Origin: Clostridiales bacterium
GTDB taxonomy: Bacteria; Bacillota; Clostridia; Oscillospirales; QAMX01
Direction: 5' to 3'
DNA: 8,615 nucleotides
NCBI GenBank assembly: GCA_012841675.1
Contig: DUUG01000030.1
Coordinates: forward strand, 1-8,615
The position numbers were made by a program, and so were the translations under genes. The notes beneath the pieces are model-generated. The model was not told the DNA's origin. It did no database searches and saw nothing but the letters and a program-made list of their open reading frames with translations. Shown here piece after piece: positions 1 to 7,490 of this stretch (position 1 is the stretch's first letter; each line of letters starts with the position of its first letter).

Positions 1-93
1 AAGCCGCGGGCGGGCAGCGGTGCCGGAAATGGTGCCGCGCACTCTGCGGTGCCGTTTCAGACGCTGAGCGTTCCTGTCTTTTTTAGATACCAT
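1..93 (-). CDS. rplR: 50S ribosomal protein L18, N-terminal part (cut by window edge)
   Basis: L18 binds 5S rRNA with L5 and places it in the central protuberance of the large subunit. Only the first 31 codons are present. They read [20 protein letters not shown] and continue with an [13 protein letters not shown] stretch, which matches the basic, rRNA-binding N-terminus of bacterial L18 (family length about 120 residues). The ATG at 93 has a GAGGTG ribosome-binding site about 8 bases upstream. It starts 17 bases after the rplF stop, so it is the next gene of the same operon. The missing C-terminal three quarters lies beyond base 1; nothing suggests a broken gene. Confidence 0.93.
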   Translation of the reverse strand, partial: MVSKKDRNAQRLKRHRRVRGTISGTAARPRL

Positions 94-110
94 TGCCTGT
101 ACACCTCACT

Positions 111-653
111 TTATTTGCCGCCGGCCTTGCCTTCCTTGCGGCGAATCACTTCATCAGCATATTTAATACCCTTGCCCAAGTACGGCTCAGGGGGACGAAC
201 ACCGCGGATCTCCGCGGCCAGTTGGCCAACTGCCTGCTTATCAGGGCCCGAAACAACAATCTTGTTGGGAGCCGGCACTTCAATGGTCAGCCCGTCGCCC
301 TCGGTGAACTTCACCGGGTGGGAATGGCCGACGTTGAGCACAAGCTCTTTGCCCTGCTTTGCGGCACGGTAGCCAACACCGTTAATTTCAAGTTCTTTCT
401 TAAAACCGTTGACTACACCTTCGACCATGTTGGAAATCAGCGTTCTGGACAAACCGTGCAGAGAGCGGGCTTCGGGTTCGTCGTTCGCACGGTTTACCAC
501 GACGGTGTCATTTTCAACGATTACGGTAATCTCAGGATTAATAGGGCAAGACAAAGTAGCCTTTTGTCCTTTTACAACCACCACATTTCCCGGTTCCACG
601 GTAACGGACACGCCCGCCGGAACCGTAATGGGTTTTTTTCCGATTCTAGACAT
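111..653 (-). CDS. rplF: 50S ribosomal protein L6
   Basis: L6 sits near the factor-binding region of the large subunit, close to the sarcin-ricin loop and the L7/L12 stalk base. The 180-residue product has the usual length and two-domain pattern. It begins [12 protein letters not shown], has a central segment [11 protein letters not shown] (91-101), and ends with the signature [17 protein letters not shown] (149-165) and a Lys/Gly-rich tail. I chose the ATG at 653 because it gives the family N-terminus and has GGGAGG correctly spaced. An alternative start eight codons upstream would overlap the end of rpsH and place translation before the ribosome-binding site. The gene lies 13 bases after the rpsH stop, and GGGAGG directly follows that stop codon, suggesting coupled translation. 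Confidence 0.97.
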   Translation of the reverse strand: MSRIGKKPITVPAGVSVTVEPGNVVVVKGQKATLSCPINPEITVIVENDTVVVNRANDEPEARSLHGLSRTLISNMVEGVVNGFKKELEINGVGYRAAKQGKELVLNVGHSHPVKFTEGDGLTIEVPAPNKIVVSGPDKQAVGQLAAEIRGVRPPEPYLGKGIKYADEVIRRKEGKAGGK

Positions 654-666
654 GCAGTATCCTCCC

Positions 667-1065
667 TTACCAGACAAAGGCCAGGACTTCGCCGCCGATA
701 TGCAGCTCTCTGGCTTTCTTATCGGTCATAATGCCCTTGGATGTGGAAATGAGCGCAGTGCCCAAGCCCTTCAGAACGCGGGGCATATCGTCCACACCGG
801 CGTAAACCCGAAGTCCGGGTTTGGAAACGCGGCGCAGGCCGGTAATAGCCGATTCCTTGTTCTGGCCGTATTTCAAGGTGATGCGGATCGTGCCCTGCAA
901 GCCGTCATCGATCACCTGGTAGTTCTTTATATAACCCTCCGCTAGGAGGATTTCAGCAATTGCCTTTTTTGCATTCGACGCGGGAATATCAACCATATCG
1001 TGGCGATAGGCATTCGCATTCCGAATCCTTGTCAGCATATCGGCAATCGGGTCAGTTGTATGCAT
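667..1065 (-). CDS. rpsH: 30S ribosomal protein S8
   Basis: S8 is a primary 16S rRNA-binding protein that organises the central domain of the small subunit. In E. coli it also represses the spc operon by binding its mRNA; whether that occurs here is not visible. The product is 132 residues, the normal size. It starts [17 protein letters not shown], and the conserved rRNA-binding C-terminal motif [13 protein letters not shown] is at residues 107-119, ending in AFVW. The reading frame stays open 48 codons further upstream into rpsN, but the ATG at 1065 gives the family N-terminus and follows an AAGGAGG site by 8 bases, so it is the start. The 35-base gap to rpsN holds only this ribosome-binding site. 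Confidence 0.97.
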   Translation of the reverse strand: MHTTDPIADMLTRIRNANAYRHDMVDIPASNAKKAIAEILLAEGYIKNYQVIDDGLQGTIRITLKYGQNKESAITGLRRVSKPGLRVYAGVDDMPRVLKGLGTALISTSKGIMTDKKARELHIGGEVLAFVW

Positions 1066-1100
1066 TTTGCAGCCTCCTTCTTCCTTAACTCGTCCGCCGC

Positions 1101-1286
1101 TTACCAGCTCGCCTTGCGTACGCCGGGTATTTGACCCTTGTAAGCAAGTTCGCGGAAGCAGATACGGCAAACGCCAAAGTCGCGGAGATAGGCACGTGGT
1201 CTGCCGCAAACCTTACAACGGTTCATAGCCCGGGTCGAAAACTTAGGCGTTCTTTGCTGCTTCAAAATCATGGATTTCTTTGCCAT
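1101..1286 (-). CDS. rpsN: 30S ribosomal protein S14, type Z (zinc-binding)
   Basis: S14 binds 16S rRNA in the head of the small subunit next to S3 and S10. At 61 residues this is the short zinc form, not the roughly 100-residue cysteine-free form. Two CxxC pairs, C24-C27 (CKVC) and C40-C43 (CRIC), are separated by 12 residues and should bind one zinc ion. The rest is the usual basic sequence, from [10 protein letters not shown] to the conserved end GVRKASW. The gene starts 13 bases after the rplE stop; GGAGG begins right after that TGA, so ribosomes finishing L5 meet the S14 site at once. It has the standard position between rplE and rpsH. Confidence 0.97.
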   Translation of the reverse strand: MAKKSMILKQQRTPKFSTRAMNRCKVCGRPRAYLRDFGVCRICFRELAYKGQIPGVRKASW

Positions 1287-1299
1287 TTAATTCTCCTCC

Positions 1300-1842
1300 T
1301 CAGGCCTTGGTGAAGGGTGCGCCCAGCATTTCCAGCAGCGCACGCGCTTCCTCGTCGGTGTTGGCCGTGGTGCAGATGACAACGTTCATGCCCCGAATCT
1401 TGTCGATCTTATCAAAATCGATTTCAGGGAAGATGAGCTGCTCCTTCAGACCCAGGGAGTAGTTGCCGCGCCCGTCGAATGCATCGGGGTTGATGCCGCG
1501 GAAGTCGCGCACACGGGGCAGAGCAATGTTGAACAGGCGATCCAAAAACTCATACATGCGCCCGGCACGCAGAGTAACCTTGGCGCCGATGGGCATACCC
1601 TGACGCAACTTAAAGTTTGCAACCGACTTCTGTGCCTTGGTAATCACAGGTCTCTGACCCGTAATCTGTGCCAGATCGGAAACAACCGCATCCAGCACCT
1701 TCGCATTTTCACGGGCTTCCCCAGCGCCGACGTTCACGATGACCTTGTCGATCTTCGGTATCTGCATAGGGCTCTTGTAGCCGAATTTCTTCATGAGAGC
1801 AGGGGCTACTTCGTTAACATATTTTTGTTTCAGCGTTGACAT
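1300..1842 (-). CDS. rplE: 50S ribosomal protein L5
   Basis: L5 binds 5S rRNA and 23S rRNA in the central protuberance and contacts S13 across the subunit interface. The 180-residue product matches the family length. Recognisable segments are the N-terminal [16 protein letters not shown], the [13 protein letters not shown] strand-loop (31-43), [20 protein letters not shown] (61-80), the [17 protein letters not shown] loop (112-128), and a C-terminal helix [15 protein letters not shown]. The ATG at 1840-1842 is preceded by GGGAGG at a slightly long spacing of about 10 bases. It lies 23 bases downstream of rplX and uses a TGA stop, unlike most of its neighbours. Confidence 0.97.
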   Translation of the reverse strand: MSTLKQKYVNEVAPALMKKFGYKSPMQIPKIDKVIVNVGAGEARENAKVLDAVVSDLAQITGQRPVITKAQKSVANFKLRQGMPIGAKVTLRAGRMYEFLDRLFNIALPRVRDFRGINPDAFDGRGNYSLGLKEQLIFPEIDFDKIDKIRGMNVVICTTANTDEEARALLEMLGAPFTKA

Positions 1843-1865
1843 GTGCTTTTAGCCTCCCTCTCTTG

Positions 1866-2180
1866 TTATATGGCCTTATGGCAATGCTTGCAAACGCGAA
1901 CCTTCACGTCGCCTTCAATTTTATGTGCCAGGCGAGTGGGCTTTTTGCATTCGGGGCAAACACGCATTACTTTGCAAGCGCGAATATTGCCTTCTTTTTT
2001 AACGATTTTGCTTTCTTCGCCCTGTTTGCGGGCCTTTTGGTGCTTGGTGACAATATTAACGTTTTCAACGATAACCGTTGCTTTCTTTGGGTCGGCAGAC
2101 AGAACTTTGCCCGTCTTGCCCTTGTCTTTTCCCGAAAGAACGATAACGGTATCACCGGTCTTCACATGCAATGTGTTCAT
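1866..2180 (-). CDS. rplX: 50S ribosomal protein L24, with a four-cysteine zinc-ribbon-like C-terminus
   Basis: L24 starts large-subunit assembly by binding the 5' domain of 23S rRNA and lies near the tunnel exit. The 104-residue product has the KOW core near the N-terminus ([20 protein letters not shown], 5-24) followed by [12 protein letters not shown] (38-49). The C-terminal half carries two CxxC pairs, CPEC (75-78) and CKHC (97-100), a layout suited to binding zinc; C69 is extra. Some L24 proteins, such as the Bacillus subtilis one as I recall it, lack these cysteines. The ATG at 2180 is spaced 8 bases from a strong GGAGGT that directly abuts the rplN stop codon, with a 13-base gap. Metal binding is inferred from the cysteine pattern only. 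Confidence 0.96.
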   Translation of the reverse strand: MNTLHVKTGDTVIVLSGKDKGKTGKVLSADPKKATVIVENVNIVTKHQKARKQGEESKIVKKEGNIRACKVMRVCPECKKPTRLAHKIEGDVKVRVCKHCHKAI

Positions 2181-2193
2181 TCCTGATACCTCC

Positions 2194-2562
2194 TTACAGT
2201 ACTTCCGGGGCCAGCGAGAGGATCTTCATGTATTCCTTCTCGCGAAGCTCACGAGCGACCGGCCCAAAAATACGAGTACCACGGGGGTTTTTGTCTTCTC
2301 TAATCAGGACAGCCGCATTGTCATCAAAACGGATATACGTGCCATCGGCACGGCGAACACCCTTGGCAGTACGAACGACGACCGCGCGAACGATTTCGCC
2401 CTTCTTCACGCCGCCACCGGGGTTAATCTTGCGAACCGAGGCAACAATGACATCGCCGATGTTGGCATAGCGCCGACCGGAGCCGCCAAGCACGCGAATG
2501 CACTTTATTTCTTTGGCGCCGCTATTGTCGGCGACCTTAAGCAGTGTTTCCTGCTGAATCAC
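2194..2562 (-). CDS. rplN: 50S ribosomal protein L14 (GTG start)
   Basis: L14 binds 23S rRNA at the subunit interface with L19 and contacts 16S rRNA helix 14; ribosome-silencing factor RsfS docks on it in many bacteria. The 122-residue product has the exact family length and is highly conserved: [19 protein letters not shown] at the start, [20 protein letters not shown] (37-56), DDNAAVLI (80-87), [13 protein letters not shown] (95-107) and a SLAPEVL end. The start codon is GTG at 2560-2562, since no in-frame ATG lies near and the family N-terminus begins here. A strong AAGGAGG sits 7-8 bases upstream. The gap to rpsQ is 13 bases, and the ribosome-binding site follows the rpsQ stop directly. 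Confidence 0.97.
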   Translation of the reverse strand: MIQQETLLKVADNSGAKEIKCIRVLGGSGRRYANIGDVIVASVRKINPGGGVKKGEIVRAVVVRTAKGVRRADGTYIRFDDNAAVLIREDKNPRGTRIFGPVARELREKEYMKILSLAPEVL

Positions 2563-2575
2563 GGTTTAGCCTCCT

Positions 2576-2836
2576 TTATTGCGCCTTATGAATTCTGGCA
2601 ACCACACGCCATCTCTTATCTTTGGAGAGGGGTCTGGTTTCCATGATTTCTACGCGGTCGCCCACGTTACACTCATTTTTTTCATCATGAGCTTTAAACT
2701 TACGGGTCCGTCTCACTGTCTTTTTATAAAGCGGGTGGGCAAACGTTTCCAACACCGCAACCACGACGGTTTTATCCATCTTATTGGAAACGACCGTTCC
2801 GACCCGTGTTTTACGAAATGCTCTATTTTCAGTCAT
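2576..2836 (-). CDS. rpsQ: 30S ribosomal protein S17
   Basis: S17 is a primary 16S rRNA-binding protein with an OB fold, acting in the 5' domain of the small subunit. The 86-residue product begins [20 protein letters not shown] and contains the conserved core [19 protein letters not shown] (21-39), [11 protein letters not shown] (42-52) and the [18 protein letters not shown] run (59-76). A GTG six codons upstream is in frame, but it lies just ahead of the GAAGGAGG site, so the ATG at 2836, 8 bases after that site, is the start. It follows rpmC by 24 bases. Length and sequence are ordinary for the family. Confidence 0.96.
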   Translation of the reverse strand: MTENRAFRKTRVGTVVSNKMDKTVVVAVLETFAHPLYKKTVRRTRKFKAHDEKNECNVGDRVEIMETRPLSKDKRWRVVARIHKAQ

Positions 2837-2860
2837 AATGCTTTCCTCCTTCACGCGCCG

Positions 2861-3058
2861 TTACGAACGCTTTTGTTCGACTTCGCGAAGAACCGTTTTA
2901 GCACGGGCAATGTCTTTTTTGATTTCGACAATTCGCATCGGGTTTTCCAGCTGGTTCGTGGCGTGTTGAAACCGAAGGTTAAAAAGCTCACTCTTCAGCT
3001 CGCCGATTTTCGCATTCAACTCGGCGGCGGACATTCCTTTCAATTCCTTTGCCTTCAT
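2861..3058 (-). CDS. rpmC: 50S ribosomal protein L29
   Basis: L29 is a small two-helix protein next to L23 at the polypeptide exit, part of the docking area for nascent-chain factors. The 65-residue product shows the family pattern: [19 protein letters not shown] (4-22), then [17 protein letters not shown] (24-40) and the [18 protein letters not shown] helix. Its ATG overlaps the rplP stop by one base (TAATG), and the nearest ribosome-binding element is a modest GGTGA within the end of rplP. Translation is therefore probably coupled to that of L16. All these observations fit a normal gene in its normal place. Confidence 0.96.
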   Translation of the reverse strand: MKAKELKGMSAAELNAKIGELKSELFNLRFQHATNQLENPMRIVEIKKDIARAKTVLREVEQKRS

Positions 3059-3489
3059 TACGCTTCACCATCCTGCTCTGCTGCGTTTTTCCTGACGAAC
3101 TTGGTCTTAATCGGTAGCTTGTGGCTGGCAAGGCGCAGAGCCTCACGGGCTGTTTCTTCGTCGATGCCGCCGATTTCAAACATAACGCGGCCCGGCTTGA
3201 CAACGGCCACCCAGTACTCGGGCGATCCCTTACCGGAACCCATGCGGGTTTCCGCAGGTTTTTTCGTAACGGGCTTGTCGGGGAAGATTTTAATCCAAAC
3301 CTTACCTCCACGCCTGATATAACGGGTCATGGCGATACGAGCGGCTTCAATCTGGTTACTGGTGATCCAGCCGGGCTCTAAAGCCATCAGGCCAAAATCT
3401 CCGTAGGTAACCGTGTTGCCGCGCGTAGCGCGTCCGGTCATGCGGCCCCGGTGCACTCTCCTGTATTTCACTCTTTTCGGCAGAAGCAT
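3058..3489 (-). CDS. rplP: 50S ribosomal protein L16
   Basis: L16 is a late-assembling protein near the peptidyl-transferase centre and the A-site tRNA elbow. The 143-residue product begins [17 protein letters not shown] and has the conserved stretches [20 protein letters not shown] (46-65), [16 protein letters not shown] (78-93) and [11 protein letters not shown] (122-132). Arg82 in TRMG aligns with the E. coli arginine that can be hydroxylated. A short acidic tail follows the core. The ATG overlaps the rpsC stop (TAATG). Its strong GGAGG site lies within the last codons of rpsC, about 9 bases upstream, so L16 and S3 synthesis are probably coupled. Confidence 0.97.
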   Translation of the reverse strand: MLLPKRVKYRRVHRGRMTGRATRGNTVTYGDFGLMALEPGWITSNQIEAARIAMTRYIRRGGKVWIKIFPDKPVTKKPAETRMGSGKGSPEYWVAVVKPGRVMFEIGGIDEETAREALRLASHKLPIKTKFVRKNAAEQDGEA

Positions 3490-4265
3490 TATCGATTGCC
3501 TCCTTCCCTCTTAGCCGGACGACGGTCGCCCTGGCTGGGGCGGCGTCCACCTTCGCGGCCACGGCGATCGCGGCGGTTTCTGCTTCGCTCTTCGGCGGCG
3601 CGCCTTTCTTCATTCAAACGATGATCTCTGGGGCTTCCGCTCAAAACTTCACCCTTGTAGATCCAAACCTTGACACCAATGCGACCATAGGTGGTCTTTG
3701 CTTCGGCAAAGCCGTAATCAATATCGGCACGCAGGGTCTGCAGGGGGATGGTGCCCTCATGGTAGCTCTCGCTGCGGGCGATTTCCGCACCGCCCAGACG
3801 GCCAGAGCAAGCGACTTTAATGCCCTTGGCACCAAACTTCATGGCGCGCATCATAGCCTGCTTCATAGCGCGGCGGAAAGAAGTTCTCTTTTCCAGCTGC
3901 GAAGCAATATTCTCGGCTACAAGCTGCGCGTTGGTGTCGGGGGAGCGAACCTCGACAATGTTCAGCGCAACGGGCTTTTTAATTAAATTTTCGGTCATAA
4001 CGCGAATACGTTCAATCTCCTGACCGCCGCGGCCGATGACCTGACCAGGCCGGGCGCAATGGAGGAACACGCGGACACGAGTCGCGTCGCGTTCAATTTC
4101 AATTTTGGAAATACCAGAATCATACAGCCTGTTTTTCAACAGGGTTCTGATTTTATGATCTTCGACAAGCAGGTCGCCGAAGACGTTATTTTTGGCGTAC
4201 CAGCGGGAGTCCCAGTCTTTGATGACGCCAACGCGTAATCCGTGCGGATTCACTTTCTGTCCCAT
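3489..4265 (-). CDS. rpsC: 30S ribosomal protein S3 with an arginine-rich C-terminal tail
   Basis: S3 lies in the head of the small subunit at the mRNA entry channel and, with S4 and S5, contributes to mRNA helicase activity. The product begins [20 protein letters not shown]; the KH-domain loop IGRGG is at 77-81; the C-terminal domain includes [13 protein letters not shown] (154-166) and [14 protein letters not shown] (193-206). At 258 residues it is longer than the usual 210-235. The extra length is a 47-residue tail after SGSP (about 212-258) with 17 Arg, one Lys and several Gly, Glu and Asp, likely disordered. Its last codons include the GGAGG site for rplP. The ATG at 4265 follows a GAGGAGGCAGG stretch. 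The core assignment is certain; the role of the tail is unknown. Confidence 0.97.
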   Translation of the reverse strand: MGQKVNPHGLRVGVIKDWDSRWYAKNNVFGDLLVEDHKIRTLLKNRLYDSGISKIEIERDATRVRVFLHCARPGQVIGRGGQEIERIRVMTENLIKKPVALNIVEVRSPDTNAQLVAENIASQLEKRTSFRRAMKQAMMRAMKFGAKGIKVACSGRLGGAEIARSESYHEGTIPLQTLRADIDYGFAEAKTTYGRIGVKVWIYKGEVLSGSPRDHRLNEERRAAEERSRNRRDRRGREGGRRPSQGDRRPAKREGGNR

Positions 4266-4286
4266 AGTTTTTAGCCTGCCTCCTCG

Positions 4287-4622
4287 CTATTCCTTTTCCG
4301 CCACTGCAATCGTCACATGAGACGTACGTTTATCGATCCGGTATGCACGGCCATGTGCCCGGGGACGAATACGCTTCAGTGTTCTTCCGGGGGTGACAAA
4401 GCACTCCTTAATGAAGAGCTTATCCACGTCCATCTGGTTATTATTTTGCGCATTGGCTACCACGCTTTTCACAAGCTTCAGCATGGGTTCAGCGGCCAAT
4501 TTCTGCGTATTTTGCAAAATAGCGACGGCATTGCCGACTTCCTGGCCCCGCAGGGCATCGCAAACGATTTTCAGCTTGCGGGGAGACATGCGGAGGTCTT
4601 TCAAATAGGCTCTTGCTTCCAT
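4287..4622 (-). CDS. rplV: 50S ribosomal protein L22
   Basis: L22 spans all 23S rRNA domains and sends a beta-hairpin into the nascent-peptide tunnel, where with L4 it forms the constriction affected in some macrolide-resistant mutants. The 111-residue product has the normal length. It begins MEARAYLKDLRMSPRKLK, has the helix LVKSVVANAQNNNQMD (50-65), and the tunnel hairpin FVTPGRTLKRIRPRAHGRAY (75-94). That hairpin is complete, with no insertion or deletion evident. The ATG at 4622 is preceded by AAGGAG at about 11 bases. The gene is 24 bases from rpsS and stops with TAG, 21 bases before rpsC. Confidence 0.97.
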   Translation of the reverse strand: MEARAYLKDLRMSPRKLKIVCDALRGQEVGNAVAILQNTQKLAAEPMLKLVKSVVANAQNNNQMDVDKLFIKECFVTPGRTLKRIRPRAHGRAYRIDKRTSHVTIAVAEKE

Positions 4623-4646
4623 TCCTTATGCTTCTCCTTCCGCTTC

Positions 4647-4928
4647 TTATTTGCCGGTGTTGGAGGTTCTGCTGCCGGCGTGACCGCGGAATACCCGCGT
4701 AGGGGCAAATTCGCCCAGCTTGTGTCCCACCATGTCCTCAGTAATATAAACCGGCACATGCTTCCTTCCGTCATGCACGGCAATCGTATGCCCAACAAAT
4801 TCAGGGAAAATCGTCGAAGCCCTGGACCAGGTCTTCAAAACGCGCTTTTCACCAGATTCGTTCATCTTAACAATACGTTCCAATAATTTCGGCGCCACAA
4901 AGGGGCCTTTTTTAACGCTTCTTCCCAT
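4647..4928 (-). CDS. rpsS: 30S ribosomal protein S19
   Basis: S19 binds with S13 in the head of the small subunit, near the A-site finger bridge and P-site tRNA. The 93-residue product is the standard size. It starts [19 protein letters not shown] and includes [19 protein letters not shown] (31-49), the [12 protein letters not shown] strand (51-62) and the end signature [18 protein letters not shown] (68-85). A strong AAGGAGG lies 10 bases before the ATG at 4928, within the 21-base gap after rplB. It is the expected neighbour of rplB and rplV. Confidence 0.97.
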   Translation of the reverse strand: MGRSVKKGPFVAPKLLERIVKMNESGEKRVLKTWSRASTIFPEFVGHTIAVHDGRKHVPVYITEDMVGHKLGEFAPTRVFRGHAGSRTSNTGK

Positions 4929-4949
4929 GGTTATTTAGCCTCCTTTGCA

Positions 4950-5780
4950 CTATTTCTCGTTGCGCCGCTTGACAATAAACTTATTGGTCGGGTTCTTGCC
5001 CTTCCGCGTCTTATAGCCAAGCGTCGGCTTACCCCAAGGAGTTACAGGGCTCGGACGGCCGATGGGGCTTCTTCCCTCACCACCGCCGTGGGGATGGTCC
5101 ACAGGGTTCATGGCAGAACCGCGGACAGACGGGCGCCAGCCCATATGCCGCTTGCGGCCAGCCTTACCCACATGGGCGTTTTCGTGGTCTAAGTTGCTAA
5201 CCTGGCCGATGGTGGCCTTGCAGTTGGATCGCACAATGCGCACTTCGCCGGAAGGCAGACGAATCTGTGCGGTGTCGCCTTCGCGGGCCATGAGCTGTGC
5301 GGCCGTTCCGGCAGCGCGAACCAACTGGCCGCCGCGACCGGGATACAGTTCGATGTTGTGGATAAACGTACCGACCGGAATCGCAGAGATGGGCAGCGTG
5401 TTGCCGGGCTTAATGTCGGCGTGGACGCTGCTTACCACTTCGTCGCCAACGGAAAGACCGTGAGGCGCGATGATATAACGCTTTTCGCCGTCTTCATACT
5501 GAACCAGTGCGATATGGGCGGAACGGTTGGGATCGTATTCCAGTGTCAGAACTTTGGCCGGCGCGTCTACACGCTGACGGGCAAAGTCGATGAGTCTATA
5601 CTTCTGCTTGTTGCCGCCCCCACGGTGACGGACGGTAATTCTGCCGGCGTTGTTGCGGCCGGCTGTCTTCTTCTGCGGCTGCAGAAGTGATTTTTCCGGC
5701 TTCACTTTGGACAGCTGAGCAGTAGCCATGGTCATATGGCGGCGAGATGCCGTTGTCGGCTTATATGTTTTAATTGCCAT
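4950..5780 (-). CDS. rplB: 50S ribosomal protein L2
   Basis: L2 is one of the most conserved large-subunit proteins, needed for subunit joining and for the peptidyl-transferase region. The 276-residue product matches the family. The N-terminal RNA-binding part includes [20 protein letters not shown] (43-62), then the SH3-like core with GVG-type loops. The C-terminal signature [19 protein letters not shown] runs from 218 to 236. Within it, His229 corresponds to the E. coli histidine linked to peptidyl-transferase function. The start ATG at 5780 has an AAGGAG site about 9 bases upstream. It follows rplW by 30 bases and ends with TAG. No oddity is seen. Confidence 0.98.
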   Translation of the reverse strand: MAIKTYKPTTASRRHMTMATAQLSKVKPEKSLLQPQKKTAGRNNAGRITVRHRGGGNKQKYRLIDFARQRVDAPAKVLTLEYDPNRSAHIALVQYEDGEKRYIIAPHGLSVGDEVVSSVHADIKPGNTLPISAIPVGTFIHNIELYPGRGGQLVRAAGTAAQLMAREGDTAQIRLPSGEVRIVRSNCKATIGQVSNLDHENAHVGKAGRKRHMGWRPSVRGSAMNPVDHPHGGGEGRSPIGRPSPVTPWGKPTLGYKTRKGKNPTNKFIVKRRNEK

Positions 5781-5810
5781 TCTTAGTCACTCCTTCTCTA
5801 CCGCTTCCGG

Positions 5811-6110
5811 TTACATCAAGCTGTCGAAGAATTCAATGGTCTTAGAATCCTCGGTCACTTGGACGATTGCCTTTTTCCATGCAGCAGTGGTGCCTTCGGG
5901 GCGACCATAGGAAAGACGCTTTTTCTTTCCGCGCACATTCATTGTGTTGACCTTTTCCACCTTCACACCGAACAAGGCCTCAACCGCCGCGGCAATATCG
6001 TGCTTATTGGCCTTTTTATTCACGGCGAAGGTGTATTTCCGATCGGCCGCACCGGCCATGGAGCGCTCCGTCACGATCGGCCTAATAATGACATCATGAA
6101 TTGATTTCAT
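5811..6110 (-). CDS. rplW: 50S ribosomal protein L23
   Basis: L23 lies at the rim of the peptide tunnel exit and is the main docking site for trigger factor and the signal recognition particle. The 99-residue product has the family motif MKSIHDVIIRPIVTERSM at the start, YTFAVNKKANKHDIAAAVE (26-44), and the extended loop VNTMNVRGKKKRLSYGR (54-70) that reaches toward the tunnel. The ATG at 6110 overlaps the rplD stop by one base (TAATG). Its strong GAGGAGGT site is encoded by the Glu-Glu-Val codons near the end of rplD, about 9 bases upstream. L23 synthesis is therefore probably coupled to L4. Confidence 0.97.
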   Translation of the reverse strand: MKSIHDVIIRPIVTERSMAGAADRKYTFAVNKKANKHDIAAAVEALFGVKVEKVNTMNVRGKKKRLSYGRPEGTTAAWKKAIVQVTEDSKTIEFFDSLM

Positions 6111-6733
6111 TACGCAAATACCTCCTCAATCGCCGCAAGAGAAGCCTTGTCAACGATCAAATTATCATACTTTAAAATATCGTATACATTCAGCGTCGAG
6201 GCCATGGTGGTCTTGACGCCGGGGACGTTACGGCCGCTCAGATACGTGTTCCGATCGGCGCCTGCCGTAACGACCAAAGCCTTGCCCTCTACCTTGACTG
6301 CATTTAAAAAGCCGACGAAATCTTTGGTTTTGGGGGCGTCAAAGGCAATATTGTCAATGACGGTCAGTCGGTTCCCCTGCACCTTGGAGGAAAGCGCGCT
6401 GTACAGAGCGAGGCGCTTTGTCTTTTTGTTCAAGGTGTAGCGGTAGCTTCTGGGCTTGGGGCCAAGAGCAATGCCGCCGTGGGTCCACTGGGGAGAACGG
6501 ATGGAACCATGCCGCGCACGGCCCGTACCCTTTTGACGCCAAGGCTTGGCGCCACCGCCGCGCACCTCCGCGCGGGTCAGCGTGGACTGGGTGCCCTGCC
6601 GTTGGTTGGCCAGATAGTTTTTAACCGTTTCATGCAGAACATCTTTGTTGGGCTCGATGCCAAAAATGGCTTCGTTTAGTTCAATTTCGCCGACTTCCTT
6701 GCCGGCCATATCATAAACCTTAGATTTAAGCAT
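6110..6733 (-). CDS. rplD: 50S ribosomal protein L4
   Basis: L4 binds 23S rRNA early in assembly and its long loop lines the peptide tunnel. In E. coli L4 also represses the S10 operon through the leader upstream of rpsJ. The 207-residue product has the typical length. The extended tunnel loop spans roughly 54-90 and contains RGGGAKPWRQKGTGRARHG (58-76), with Lys63 and neighbours intact where macrolide-resistance changes are known in other species. The globular part resumes at KKTKRLALYSALSSK. The ATG at 6733 has GAGGAGG 7 bases upstream. Whether this L4 regulates its own operon cannot be judged, although the leader here is long and structured. Confidence 0.97.
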   Translation of the reverse strand: MLKSKVYDMAGKEVGEIELNEAIFGIEPNKDVLHETVKNYLANQRQGTQSTLTRAEVRGGGAKPWRQKGTGRARHGSIRSPQWTHGGIALGPKPRSYRYTLNKKTKRLALYSALSSKVQGNRLTVIDNIAFDAPKTKDFVGFLNAVKVEGKALVVTAGADRNTYLSGRNVPGVKTTMASTLNVYDILKYDNLIVDKASLAAIEEVFA

Positions 6734-6756
6734 GTGTTGTCCTCCTCTCTTCCGGC

Positions 6757-7392
6757 TTACAGCGCCTTGGTCGTGTTCTTGAGGAACACAACGCCGCCTT
6801 TAGGCCCGGGAACGGCGCCGCGCACCGCAATGAGATTCTTTTCCGCATCGACCTTGACGACATCCAAGTTGGCAACCGTCACCCGTTCGACGCCCATATG
6901 GCCCGGCAAACGCTTGCCCGGGAAAACGCGGGAAGGCGTAGAGTTGGCACCCATGGCACCGGGCTTCCGATGAACGGGACCGCCGCCGTGAGAGGCGCGC
7001 TGCTTGGCCTGACCCCAGCGCTTGACAACGCCAGCGTAACCTTTACCCTTGCTTGTACCTGTAACATCAACCCTGTCGCCCTCGGCAAACACGTCGGCCT
7101 TCAAAACATCCCCGACGTTAAGCTCGTCCGAATTCTCCAGGCGGAATTCGCGCAAAATTCTCTTAGGAGCCACGCTGGCTTTTGCCAGGTGTCCGAGCTC
7201 GGGCTTGTTGAGCTTCCGCTCAGCCACATCTTCAAAACCCAGCTGCACTGCCGAGTATCCGTCTTTTTCGGCCGTTTTCTTCTGCACAACAACACACGGC
7301 CCGGCCTCGATGACCGTTACGGGAATGACCTTGCCATTCTCGTCAAAAATCTGGGTCATTCCGACCTTTCTTCCGATGATCGCTTTCTTCAT
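6757..7392 (-). CDS. rplC: 50S ribosomal protein L3
   Basis: L3 starts large-subunit assembly and extends a loop toward the peptidyl-transferase centre. The 211-residue product begins [20 protein letters not shown]. It has [18 protein letters not shown] (110-127), then the central extension [20 protein letters not shown] (134-153) and [10 protein letters not shown] (158-167). The glutamine methylated in E. coli L3 appears to be replaced in the GANSTP stretch, which I believe is common in Firmicutes. The frame stays open 16 codons further upstream, but the ATG at 7392 gives the family N-terminus and has an AAGGAAGG site. An unusually long 98-base gap separates it from rpsJ. Confidence 0.97.
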   Translation of the reverse strand: MKKAIIGRKVGMTQIFDENGKVIPVTVIEAGPCVVVQKKTAEKDGYSAVQLGFEDVAERKLNKPELGHLAKASVAPKRILREFRLENSDELNVGDVLKADVFAEGDRVDVTGTSKGKGYAGVVKRWGQAKQRASHGGGPVHRKPGAMGANSTPSRVFPGKRLPGHMGVERVTVANLDVVKVDAEKNLIAVRGAVPGPKGGVVFLKNTTKAL

Positions 7393-7421
7393 CTGTTTTC
7401 CTTCCTTCTTATAGGTTATTG

Positions 7422-7481
7422 GTTGACGCTTATGCGCCAACTTGACCTGCCGGACAAACTACTTTAGCCGTTTCCGGCGGG
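7422..7481 (-). promoter_or_regulatory. two hairpins in the rpsJ-rplC intergenic spacer
   Basis: The 98-base gap 7393-7490 is the longest inside the operon. On the transcribed strand a first stem pairs GCCGG+AAAC (7478-7470) with GTTT+CCGGC (7459-7449), with a two-base bulge and a 10-base loop; two further CC/GG pairs lie beyond a C-A mismatch. A smaller GCCG-GAAA-CGGC hairpin (7478-7467) is an alternative. A second hairpin, GTTGGCGC-ATAA-GCGTCAAC (7441-7422), ends about 16 bases before the rplC site AAGGAAGG. Its one wobble is G-U on this strand but A-C on the other, which favours an RNA role. There is no U-run, so they are not simple terminators. Possible roles are mRNA processing, stability or L3 control; function is unknown. 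Confidence 0.5.
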
Positions 7482-7490
7482 AAACAAAGC

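Noticed and set aside
93..731. A 212-codon open frame on the plus strand opposite rplF and the end of rpsH
   Set aside because: It runs antisense to two certain ribosomal genes, has no ribosome-binding site or recognisable domain, and is the expected by-product of conserved, GC-biased codons. The same holds for the other long plus-strand frames under the operon.
1843..2646. A 267-codon plus-strand frame opposite rplX, rplN and the end of rpsQ
   Set aside because: It is the shadow of conserved genes on the other strand; composition and lack of a start signal argue against coding.
7393..7490. A separate promoter for rplC in the spacer
   Set aside because: TTGGCG and TATAAG are present on the minus strand but 21 bases apart, too far for a sigma-A promoter.
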